Below the pieces are notes generated by a model. It was not told where the DNA came from. It searched no databases and saw only the letters and a program-made list of their open reading frames with translations. From Pseudobdellovibrionaceae bacterium (GTDB taxonomy: Bacteria > Bdellovibrionota > Bdellovibrionia > Bdellovibrionales > UBA1609), in contig JAPORL010000157.1 in the NCBI GenBank assembly GCA_026712605.1, positions 1 through 8,634 on the forward strand: a stretch of 8,634 bases of DNA. The letters run 5' to 3'. Positions 1 through 6,364 of the stretch are shown piece by piece. Position 1 is the first letter of the stretch. Each line of letters starts with the position of its first letter. The position numbers and the translations under genes were made by a program.

Positions 1-135
1 GCTCCTGAAGCTACTTCTGCTCCTAAAATTATTGAAATTGCTGAAGCTCCTGAAGCTATTTCTGCTCCTAAAACTATTGAAATTACTGAAACTCCTGAAG
101 CTACTTCTGCTCCTAAAATTATTAAAATTGCTGAA
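1..135 (+). repeat. 45-bp tandem repeat inside the TonB-like linker
   Basis: Three contiguous 45-bp units lie at 1-45, 46-90 and 91-135, each encoding 15 residues of the pattern (A/T)PEA(T/I)SAPK(I/T)I(E/K)I(A/T)E. A decayed fourth start (GCTCCTGAT...) begins at 136. Units 2 and 3 differ from unit 1 at three and two bases respectively. The array starts at the window edge, so more copies are likely upstream. It is in frame and encodes an extended Pro/Glu-containing linker, so copy number would tune the reach of the TonB-like domain. Confidence 0.9.
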
Positions 136-519
136 GCTCCTGATAACTCTATTCCTCAAAGCCAGGTAAAGATAACTAAAGATATAAAAACAGAGCTTAA
201 TTCAGAAAATAAAATCATGGCCTTTTCTTCATTGAAACAAAAGTTGGGAAACCCTTCATTATCTTACCCAGATTTTGCAAGAGAGAGAGAAATGCAAGGG
301 CTTATTTCTTTACTGTTTTTTGTAGATGAAAATGGTTTGGTAGATAAAATTCAATTAGAAAAATCTTCAGGATATTCTGAGTTGGATAACTTTGTTCTTC
401 GTGTTTTATCTCAATATAGGTTTTTAGAAAATCAAAGCGGTTGGGTTCGCTATGAACAAAATTTTATTTTAGAAGGAGAAGAAAAACAGTATTTAAGATT
501 AAGACAAGAAGAAGAGTAA
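1..519 (+). CDS. TonB-family protein, C-terminal part (5' end outside window)
   Basis: The frame is open from base 1 to the TAA at 517-519, giving 172 codons with no start in the window that need be the true one (the ATG at 217 is internal). The visible protein has a repetitive Ala/Pro/Glu/Ile-rich part (codons 1 to about 50), a short linker, then a fold matching the TonB C-terminal domain (codons about 88-150). It has the SYP.FAR entry, a hydrophobic strand ending in FFVDENG, and SSGYSELD followed by a helix and Q/YRF. In this family the domain contacts TonB-dependent outer-membrane receptors, or serves other periplasm-spanning tasks, and the low-complexity part crosses the periplasm. The N-terminal membrane anchor would lie upstream and cannot be checked. 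No ExbB/ExbD is visible here. The domain assignment is good; a true iron/vitamin TonB versus another TonB-CTD protein cannot be decided. Confidence 0.75.
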   Translation, partial: APEATSAPKIIEIAEAPEAISAPKTIEITETPEATSAPKIIKIAEAPDNSIPQSQVKITKDIKTELNSENKIMAFSSLKQKLGNPSLSYPDFAREREMQGLISLLFFVDENGLVDKIQLEKSSGYSELDNFVLRVLSQYRFLENQSGWVRYEQNFILEGEEKQYLRLRQEEE

Positions 520-634
520 AAAAATAAAAGGAGAGCTCCCTAGAATAGAAAATAACATTTAATATATAGATTATGAAGATTTAGAAAATTCGCCGATTAA
601 AGTCTGCTATTAAAAAAGGGTCTTAAAATATAAA

Positions 635-640
635 AAGGTG
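635..640 (+). promoter_or_regulatory. Ribosome binding site of nadE
   Basis: AAGGTG lies five bases before the ATG at 646 and is one of the few clear Shine-Dalgarno sequences in this window. It supports the ATG at 646 as the nadE start. The rest of the 520-645 gap is AT-rich and shows no promoter or terminator I would defend. Confidence 0.7.
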
Positions 641-645
641 TTTTA

Positions 646-2193
646 ATGAAAGTTGCTTTAGCCCAAATTCAATTTCGTTTGGGAGATTTTAACAGAAACT
701 ATGAAAAGCTCTTAGAGGCTTTAAAAAAAGCAAAAGACTATGCGGATATTCTCGTGTTTTCTGAAGGAGGTTTATGGGCTTATCCTCCAAAAGATTTTTT
801 ATATCAAAGAGAGTTTTTTATAGTTCAAGAAAAAAAGATCAAACAAATTCAAAAAAAACTTCCTTTATCTCTTTCTGTTCTTTTGCCGGGATTTAATAAT
901 AAAAAAAAAGAATTAAGAAACGGTGTTTTTTTAATAAAGAAAAATAAAATTCAATTTTTTACAAAAGAATTTTTGCCAGATCAAAATGTTTTCTTTGAGT
1001 CTCGTTATTTTAAGAAAGGTAAAGCTAAAGATAATTTTTTTTATTGGAACAGTAAAAAAATTCAGATTCTTATTTGTGAAGATTTTTGGCACTTTTCTGA
1101 ATTAAAAAAAACCGACTTTATAATTGTTGTAAACGCTTCTCCTTATAGTGAGAAAAAGCAAAAAGCTCGTATAAAAAGACTGAAAGAGCTTGTGAAGAAA
1201 ACAAAATGGGGAGCTGTTTATTTAAATTTAGTGGGAGCGCAAGATAGCTTAATTTTTGATGGAGCCAGCTTTGCTTTGAACACAAAAGGAAAAAAAATTT
1301 GGCAAGGAAAATACTTTGAGCCAGATTTTATTCTATTAAATTTTCCTACTAAGAAAAATTCTTCTCCAGCAGATAAGATCTTGAATTTGATGGAACAAAA
1401 AGAAAAGGCTTTGATTTTAGGCATCAAAGAGTTTTTTTATCAAACTGGTTTTTCAAAAGCTTGTTTGGGCTTAAGTGGCGGGATAGATTCTGCTCTAACA
1501 GCTTATTTGGCTATGAAAGCGCTGGGAAAAGAAAAGCTTGATCTTTATTTTTTACCTTCTGTTTATACACAAAAAATTAGTTTTAAAATTATTAAAAGCT
1601 TAAGTCAAAACTTAAAAATAAAAGTTTATGAGAAAAGCATTACAACAGTGTTAAATTTTTGTTTAAAAGAGTTTTTTAACAATCGTTTAACAGATATTGC
1701 AAAGCAAAATTTACAAGCTCGCCTAAGAATGCTTTTTCTTATGGCAAAAGCTAATGAAAAACAAGCTCTTTTATTAGGAACAGGAAATAAAAGTGAATTA
1801 GCAACAGGATATAATACTCTTTATGGAGATCTCGCAGGAGCTTTATGCCCCATAGCTGATCTTTTAAAAACAGAAGTCTATGATTTAGCTGAACACATTA
1901 ATAAAAAAACTCTTATTTTTCCAAAAGCTTTGCTTTCAAGAGAGCCTAGCGCAGAATTAGATTATAAACAAACAGATCAAGATGAGCTACCTAGTTATGG
2001 TTACTTAGATTCTTTTCTAAGAAGGTTTTTAGAAAAGAAAGAACCAAGAATAAGAAAAGAAAAAAACTTAGTTTATAAAATACATTCTCAAGAGTTTAAA
2101 AGAAAACAAGCTCCTCCTTTGCTCAAATTGACAGAAAATGACCTAGGAGAATCTTGGAGAAGGCCTATTGCCCATCAATTTTACAAAAACTAA
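646..2193 (+). CDS. nadE: Glutamine-dependent NAD+ synthetase
   Basis: The enzyme makes NAD+ from nicotinic acid adenine dinucleotide and ATP, taking ammonia from glutamine; it is cytosolic and the last step of NAD synthesis. The 515-residue protein has two domains. The N-terminal nitrilase-type amidase (about 1-240) shows the Glu-Lys-Cys triad at E40 (FSEGG), K107 (FTKEFLP) and C144 (ILICEDFW). The C-terminal N-type ATP pyrophosphatase synthetase (about 255-515) shows the P-loop SGGIDSA at 277-283, LGTGNKSE at 377-384, YGDLAGALCPIADLLKTEVY at about 392-411, and EPSAEL followed by TDQDELPSY. The fused amidase domain means glutamine rather than free ammonia is the expected nitrogen donor. Length is at the short end for this two-domain class, but nothing essential is missing. 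A good ribosome binding site supports the start. It converges on the next gene with 5 bp between stops. Confidence 0.96.
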   Translation: MKVALAQIQFRLGDFNRNYEKLLEALKKAKDYADILVFSEGGLWAYPPKDFLYQREFFIVQEKKIKQIQKKLPLSLSVLLPGFNNKKKELRNGVFLIKKNKIQFFTKEFLPDQNVFFESRYFKKGKAKDNFFYWNSKKIQILICEDFWHFSELKKTDFIIVVNASPYSEKKQKARIKRLKELVKKTKWGAVYLNLVGAQDSLIFDGASFALNTKGKKIWQGKYFEPDFILLNFPTKKNSSPADKILNLMEQKEKALILGIKEFFYQTGFSKACLGLSGGIDSALTAYLAMKALGKEKLDLYFLPSVYTQKISFKIIKSLSQNLKIKVYEKSITTVLNFCLKEFFNNRLTDIAKQNLQARLRMLFLMAKANEKQALLLGTGNKSELATGYNTLYGDLAGALCPIADLLKTEVYDLAEHINKKTLIFPKALLSREPSAELDYKQTDQDELPSYGYLDSFLRRFLEKKEPRIRKEKNLVYKIHSQEFKRKQAPPLLKLTENDLGESWRRPIAHQFYKN

Positions 2194-2198
2194 AAAGT

Positions 2199-2984
2199 TT
2201 ATTTTCTTCTTTTGTGATGTCGTCTGCGAGCTTGTTTTCGTTTTTTCCTTAAAAGAAAAGCAAAATAAAGAGCTAATAGGGCCAGAGCCATTAAAGATAA
2301 ATTTAAAGGGCTTAAATTTAAGCCAAGAGAAGTATCTCCATCCATAAGCTCCTCTTCTCCATCTGTTATCTGTCCAATATAATCTGACATATTATCAGCA
2401 TTACTTCTGGCTTCTTCGGCTCTGACTTTTACAATAGCTTTTTCAATATCTAAAACTTTTAAACTATTTATAGCTTTTATAAAAATAGGGGAGTATTTTT
2501 TATAGTGATCTTCATGCGCGCTTAGTACAATTAAGATTCCTAGTTGAGAGGAGCTATCTTGACAGCAAACAGTTCCTACATAGCGACTGATATAAGATTT
2601 TACCTCACTATTTTTATGAGTGCCGTCTACCCAAGGGTATTTGTTGATAAAAACCTCTTTAGCTTCTTGTAGTTTTTGAGATGTGATTTGCTCCTTTTGT
2701 TTAGTGAGCCACATTTTTTCTTGTTTGAGATAATCAAGATATTGTTCTCTTGTGTCTAAGGAGCCTGCAATTTTAGCTGTTGAAGTGATCAAAGCTTCTA
2801 CTGATTTTTCTTGAAGAGAATCATGGCAAACCCAATTTGTGCCAAAGGGAGCGCATTTCCAAGAATCAGGGAGCTCGAAACTGACATAGCTGTTTTTAAA
2901 AATCTGTGCAGAAAGAGGCTGACAGAACAAGAAAATAAAAGGAGCTAATAGAAACAGCTTTTTTGGAAATTTAATAGCCCCCAT
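2199..2984 (-). CDS. Exported, C-terminally membrane-anchored protein of unknown function (paralogue A)
   Basis: I do not recognise a named family. The 261-residue product has a Sec signal peptide (basic start, hydrophobic 10-21, likely cut after LSA at 26), a globular periplasmic part (about 27-180) and an acidic linker (about 208-217). One transmembrane helix (227-245) is followed by a 16-residue tail holding 12 Lys/Arg and 2 His. It is clearly related to the product of the gene at 3983-4711. Shared features are IF..-YV.FE..DSW.C..FG...W.CH at the mature N-terminus, a V.IN..W.D stretch, SRY..T.CC (C140-C141), a HA/HE...Y..Y...F.K.I.SL segment and DYI at 201-203. The four shared cysteines (44, 53, 140, 141) could form disulfides in the periplasm. 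Its stop lies 5 bp from that of nadE, and it is transcribed divergently from the LysR gene, which may control it. AAAGGA directly abuts the ATG, an unusual spacing. Confidence 0.85.
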   Translation of the reverse strand: MGAIKFPKKLFLLAPFIFLFCQPLSAQIFKNSYVSFELPDSWKCAPFGTNWVCHDSLQEKSVEALITSTAKIAGSLDTREQYLDYLKQEKMWLTKQKEQITSQKLQEAKEVFINKYPWVDGTHKNSEVKSYISRYVGTVCCQDSSSQLGILIVLSAHEDHYKKYSPIFIKAINSLKVLDIEKAIVKVRAEEARSNADNMSDYIGQITDGEEELMDGDTSLGLNLSPLNLSLMALALLALYFAFLLRKKRKQARRRHHKRRK

Positions 2985-3071
2985 TCCTTTAAGAATAACT
3001 AAAATTTATAAAAAATCAAATTTTTTATAAAAAAACTGGGATTTTTTATATAAACTTGATAAGTTTAACTT
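2985..3071. promoter_or_regulatory. Divergent control region between paralogue A and the LysR gene
   Basis: These 87 bp separate two divergently read genes, so both promoters should lie here. The sequence is almost pure A/T with only short GC islands (ACTGGG at 3035-3040). It carries a perfect 14-bp palindrome of six T, AT and six A (3021-3034), with similar T/A-tract copies at 3005-3016 and 3041-3054. It also holds a 7-bp-arm dyad, TAAACTTGATAAGTTTA (3051-3067). TATATA at 3047-3052 could be the -10 of the LysR gene, though no good -35 is visible. LysR-type regulators usually bind dyads in such divergent regions and repress their own gene, so this is the expected operator; binding is inferred. 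Confidence 0.55.
3051..3067. repeat. Inverted repeat just upstream of the LysR gene start (candidate operator)
   Basis: TAAACTT and AAGTTTA are exact reverse complements separated by GAT, and the dyad ends four bases before the ATG at 3072. It occupies the position where a Shine-Dalgarno sequence would be, and no such sequence is visible. It does not fit the classical T-N11-A LysR box exactly (the outer T and A are 15 apart), so an operator role is only a proposal. Confidence 0.45.
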
Positions 3072-3983
3072 ATGGACCTTCAAAATCTACAAACTTTTTG
3101 TACTGTCATTTCTGAAGGGAGTATGACAGCGGCGGCCTCTAAGCTTTCTATCACGCAACCTGCTGTTAGCCAACAAATTCGGCAATTGGAAAAATATTTT
3201 GGGGTAAAATTATTATCTAGAAATGCCAGAAAGGTAAAATCAACAGTTCAAGGGCAAATTTTTTATGAAACCTCTAATCGTATTTTAAATTTACTTCAAA
3301 ATGCTAAAAATTCTATTAAAGCTATTTCACTTAATTTAGAGGGAGAAAAAATTAATGTCTCAACTGTTAATTCTATTGGTCTGCACTTAGTGTCACCTGT
3401 TGTGGCTAATTTTTTAAAACTAAATAACAACATGAAGCTTTCTCTTATATATGGAACAGGAGAATCTATCATTCAAAGAATGCAAAAAGATGAACTCGAT
3501 CTTGTTATTATGCCTGATATTAGAAAGGAGTATGGAAGAGATTTTCCTTATTTTCAAAAAAGCCTTTTATTTAAAGATACACTTCATTTTGTAGGGTCTG
3601 GAAAAGATCAAAATTTACCCAAATCTATGTCTTTTAAAGACATTAAACAAATGAGACTAATACAAGTGGAAAACAATTATTTAGTCTTTCAAAATCTTTT
3701 TCAAAAAGAAATGAAGAAAAGAGGCTTGAACTTTGAGATAAGTTTTCAATGCGATAATATAGGGACTGTAAAAAGAGCTATTGAATCTGGTCTTGGTTGT
3801 GGATTTTTACCAGCCCATAGTATTCATAAGCAGTTAAGGCTTGGAAGGCTCAGAGTCATAGAGATAGAAGACTTTGAGTACTTTATGAATGTCTATTTTT
3901 ATTTAAAGCCCAATGAAAAAAAGAATCGAATCATTGAAATATTAAAATTACTTATACTCCAACAAGCTCAAACTTTGTCCTAA
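3072..3983 (+). CDS. LysR-family transcriptional regulator
   Basis: This is a 303-residue protein of normal family length. The N-terminus is a textbook LysR winged helix-turn-helix: LQ.F..V..EGSMTAAASKL at 6-25, then SITQPAVSQQIRQLEKYFG at 26-44, then LLSRNARKVKSTVQG. A linker helix (about 60-90) leads to a periplasmic-binding-like effector domain (about 90-295). There VSTVNSIGLHLVSPVVANF, DELDLVIMPD and ESGLGCGFLPAHSI are typical positions. Proteins of this family bind DNA as dimers or tetramers and change conformation on binding a small molecule; the ligand here cannot be predicted. The gene is divergent from paralogue A and its stop overlaps the start of paralogue B (TAATG), so those two are the first candidate targets. 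No clear ribosome binding site precedes the ATG. It is not close enough to a named regulator for a gene symbol. Confidence 0.93.
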   Translation: MDLQNLQTFCTVISEGSMTAAASKLSITQPAVSQQIRQLEKYFGVKLLSRNARKVKSTVQGQIFYETSNRILNLLQNAKNSIKAISLNLEGEKINVSTVNSIGLHLVSPVVANFLKLNNNMKLSLIYGTGESIIQRMQKDELDLVIMPDIRKEYGRDFPYFQKSLLFKDTLHFVGSGKDQNLPKSMSFKDIKQMRLIQVENNYLVFQNLFQKEMKKRGLNFEISFQCDNIGTVKRAIESGLGCGFLPAHSIHKQLRLGRLRVIEIEDFEYFMNVYFYLKPNEKKNRIIEILKLLILQQAQTLS

Positions 3984-4711
3984 TGCGCTTTTTTAGAAAA
4001 GTTTGTTTTGTTTTTTTATGTTTATTTTCTTTTTGCTCTTCGGCTAAAATTTTTCGCTCTCCCTATGTTATGTTTGAAATAGGAGACTCATGGACATGTA
4101 AAAACTTTGGCTCTGTGAGTTGGATTTGCCATCATTATTTAAGCTCTAGCTCTCCTCCCGCTTTTATTCTTACAACAGCAAGATTATCTAATTCTTCTGA
4201 AAAACTAAAATTTGATATTTTTGAGACAGAAGTTTCTCCTTCTTTTTTGATTAGACCAGCAAAAAAAGTTTATATCAATCGGCATGTTTGGATAGACAGT
4301 TTCTATAAGGATCGTTTTTATAAAAATATATTAAGTCGTTATCAACGAACTATTTGTTGTGAGGGAATTTCACAGAAATTTCAAGTCTTAGTTAGCTTTC
4401 ATGCTTTCAAAGAAAATTACTCTCAATATGCAAGTTCTTTTTTGAAATCTATAAGGAGCTTAAACTTACTAACTTCTGATTTAAAAGAAATCATGCAACT
4501 TTTTAAGGAGAGTAATAGGGAAAAAAAACAAGAAATGAATGATTATATTCAAAATATTTTATTTCAAGAAAATTTTACAGAACCTTTAAAAAAACAAAAA
4601 AAATTCTATCAAGGAAATTTTTTTTTACTTATGCTTTTTTTATCTTTTCTTTCTGTCATTTTTCTTATAAAAAAGCTTTTAAAGAAAAATTCAAACAAGA
4701 AAAAGGACTAG
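3983..4711 (+). CDS. Exported, C-terminally membrane-anchored protein of unknown function (paralogue B)
   Basis: No known family is recognised. The 242-residue product has a signal peptide (RFFRK start, hydrophobic core, likely cut after SSA at 21), a periplasmic domain (about 22-160) and a Lys-rich linker. A single transmembrane helix (213-229) precedes a Lys-rich cytosolic tail. It is paralogous to the leftward gene at 2199-2984. Both share FE..DSW.C..FG (C39), W.CH (C49), TTA, KKV-IN followed by W.D, SRY..T.CC (C125-C126), the F.K.I.SL segment and NDYI at 186-189. It is about 19 residues shorter, chiefly in the region after TTA. The ATG sits in TAATG, sharing one base with the LysR stop, so translation is probably coupled to that gene and the two share a transcript. 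No terminator worth calling follows; the 4712-4783 gap is AT-rich. Confidence 0.85.
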   Translation: MRFFRKVCFVFLCLFSFCSSAKIFRSPYVMFEIGDSWTCKNFGSVSWICHHYLSSSSPPAFILTTARLSNSSEKLKFDIFETEVSPSFLIRPAKKVYINRHVWIDSFYKDRFYKNILSRYQRTICCEGISQKFQVLVSFHAFKENYSQYASSFLKSIRSLNLLTSDLKEIMQLFKESNREKKQEMNDYIQNILFQENFTEPLKKQKKFYQGNFFLLMLFLSFLSVIFLIKKLLKKNSNKKKD

Positions 4712-4783
4712 ACTAATTTTTTATTTTTTGTAAAACTAAAAAAAGTATAGAAAATTTATTTCTTCTTGAAGTAAAAAAACTAT

Positions 4784-6259
4784 TTGATAAAATTTATAAA
4801 TAAAATGTTAACTTACTATTTAAAACTCTTTGTTTTTTTAGCTGTTTTAGGCTCTTGTCAGCATTTTCTACAAAAAATGCCAATGAATAAGTCAAGCGAT
4901 TATCCTCCACAAAAAAAATTATTTTATAAGAATATCTATGAAGGGGTTTCTTTAGATTCTAATAAAAGTGTGGATATGTGGCTTAATTATTTTACAGGAT
5001 CTGGCAGGAAGTATATGAAAATTTATTTAGAGCGATCTTCCCGTTATATCCCTGTTATGAAAAATGTTTTAAGAGAAAATAATCTCCCTGAAGAGCTCGT
5101 TTATGTTTCTTTAATTGAATCGGGCTTTAGTCCAAAGGCTTTAAGCCATGCTAATGCTGTGGGCTATTGGCAATTTATATATGGGACGGGAAAAAGATAT
5201 GGCTTAAGAATTGATGGTTTTGTAGATGAACGAAAAGATCCTATTTTATCTACTCAAGCGGCGGCTAAATACTTTAAAGACCTCTATTCGCTTTTTGGGT
5301 CTTGGCATTTGGCTTTAGCGGCCTATAATTCAGGAGAGTATCGAGTGAATCGAGCCGTTCTAAGACATTATAATAGAGATTTTTGGCATTTAAGCTCAAA
5401 AAAAGCTTTACCTAGAGAAACAAGGAATTATGTGCCTAAATTGATAGCGGCTATAAGAATTGCTCAAAACCCTGACAGCTATGGCTTTTATAATTTAGAT
5501 TTTGAGCCAGCTATAAAGTATGAGAAAATTCAAATAAAAAAACCGGTATCTCTTTTTAAATTAGCTAACAATTTAGGTGTTTCAAAAGAAGAGATGAAAC
5601 GACTTAATCCGATGTATAAGGGAGAGTATGTTCCTGTTTATTCAGCTAACAGCTTTATTCGTGTTCCTATTGGAATGCAAAATCAAGCTCTAGCTCAATT
5701 AGAAAAAAGCTTCATGCCAAAACCAAAGTATAAGTATCACTATCACTATTGGTATCGTGTTAGAAAAGGGGACAGTTTATATAAAATAGCTAGAAGGCAT
5801 AAAACAACAGTTCGTAAATTAAGAAGAGCTAATAATATGCGCGCTAGAGCCTCTTTTCTGAGAATAGGGCAAAAACTAAAAATACCAAGCCGAAAGTTGG
5901 TAGCTTCTAAAAATCCCTCTTCAAATCGTAATTTGGCTAGTTTGAATAAAGAATTTCACACAGTACAAAAAGGACAAAGCTTATCTTTAATTGCTAAGCT
6001 TTATGGGATAAAGCTAAATGCTTTAAAAGATCTCAACGATATTCAAGGGGCCCCTATCATTCATCCAGGACAAAAATTAAGATTGAAAAAGCCCCAATCA
6101 AAAGTTAATTTGAATACTTATCATGTTGTTAGAAAAGGAGAAACACTAATAGAAATTGCAAAAAAATACAACACCCCCTTACCTCATTTAATGAAAGAAA
6201 ACTCTCTTCATTTAAAATCTATTTTATTGACAGGGAAAAGACTTATTATACCCAGATAG
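4784..6259 (+). CDS. mltD: Membrane-bound lytic murein transglycosylase, MltD type, with three LysM repeats
   Basis: Lytic transglycosylases cleave the MurNAc-GlcNAc bond of peptidoglycan, leaving 1,6-anhydroMurNAc. Residues here are counted from the TTG at 4784 (491 residues). A hydrophobic N-terminus ends in VLGSC, a fair lipobox, so C25 is probably lipidated and the protein sits in the envelope. The SLT catalytic domain (about 95-230) shows LPEELVYVSLIESGF with catalytic E112, AVGYWQFI.GTG, DERKDP..STQAA and LALAAYNSGE. Three LysM peptidoglycan-binding repeats follow at about 323-368, 391-434 and 446-490. An alternative ATG at 4805 would remove seven residues and still leave a usable signal peptide. 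Neither start has a convincing ribosome binding site; the TTG adds two lysines to the n-region. This domain order is characteristic of MltD. It precedes rpsB with a 105-bp gap. Confidence 0.92.
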   Translation: MIKFINKMLTYYLKLFVFLAVLGSCQHFLQKMPMNKSSDYPPQKKLFYKNIYEGVSLDSNKSVDMWLNYFTGSGRKYMKIYLERSSRYIPVMKNVLRENNLPEELVYVSLIESGFSPKALSHANAVGYWQFIYGTGKRYGLRIDGFVDERKDPILSTQAAAKYFKDLYSLFGSWHLALAAYNSGEYRVNRAVLRHYNRDFWHLSSKKALPRETRNYVPKLIAAIRIAQNPDSYGFYNLDFEPAIKYEKIQIKKPVSLFKLANNLGVSKEEMKRLNPMYKGEYVPVYSANSFIRVPIGMQNQALAQLEKSFMPKPKYKYHYHYWYRVRKGDSLYKIARRHKTTVRKLRRANNMRARASFLRIGQKLKIPSRKLVASKNPSSNRNLASLNKEFHTVQKGQSLSLIAKLYGIKLNALKDLNDIQGAPIIHPGQKLRLKKPQSKVNLNTYHVVRKGETLIEIAKKYNTPLPHLMKENSLHLKSILLTGKRLIIPR

Positions 6260-6310
6260 TGAGTTTATCTAAAAAAACTTAAAAAATTAAATCTAAAACG
6301 AGATAAAAAC

Positions 6311-6340
6311 TTGCTTTTGCATTTAAAATTGTGATAGATA
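6311..6340 (+). promoter_or_regulatory. Candidate promoter of the rpsB-tsf-pyrH operon
   Basis: TTGCTT (6311-6316) is followed after 18 bases by TAGATA (6335-6340), which is preceded by TG one base upstream (6332-6333), giving an extended -10 element. The region upstream (6270-6310) is A-rich, as in UP-element-like promoters of translation genes. It would start transcription about 20 bases before the rpsB ATG. It is judged by eye on an AT-rich background, so it remains tentative. Confidence 0.4.
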
Positions 6341-6364
6341 GTAAAAACTTTAAAAAAGAAAATT

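Noticed and set aside
1..150. Repeats at the left edge considered as a CRISPR-like or intergenic repeat array.
   Set aside because: The units are contiguous with no spacers, have a 45-bp period that keeps one reading frame, and run straight into a TonB-type domain.
530..540. GGAG-AG-CTCC mini-dyad after the TonB-like gene, considered as a terminator.
   Set aside because: The loop of two bases is too small to form and no T-run follows.
1218..1427. A 69-codon open frame on the minus strand.
   Set aside because: It lies wholly inside nadE, has no recognisable domain and no supporting context.
4712..4783. T-runs and A-runs after paralogue B, considered as a terminator hairpin.
   Set aside because: Only imperfect all-A/T pairing can be drawn, with no G/C in the stem; it is expected in DNA of this composition.
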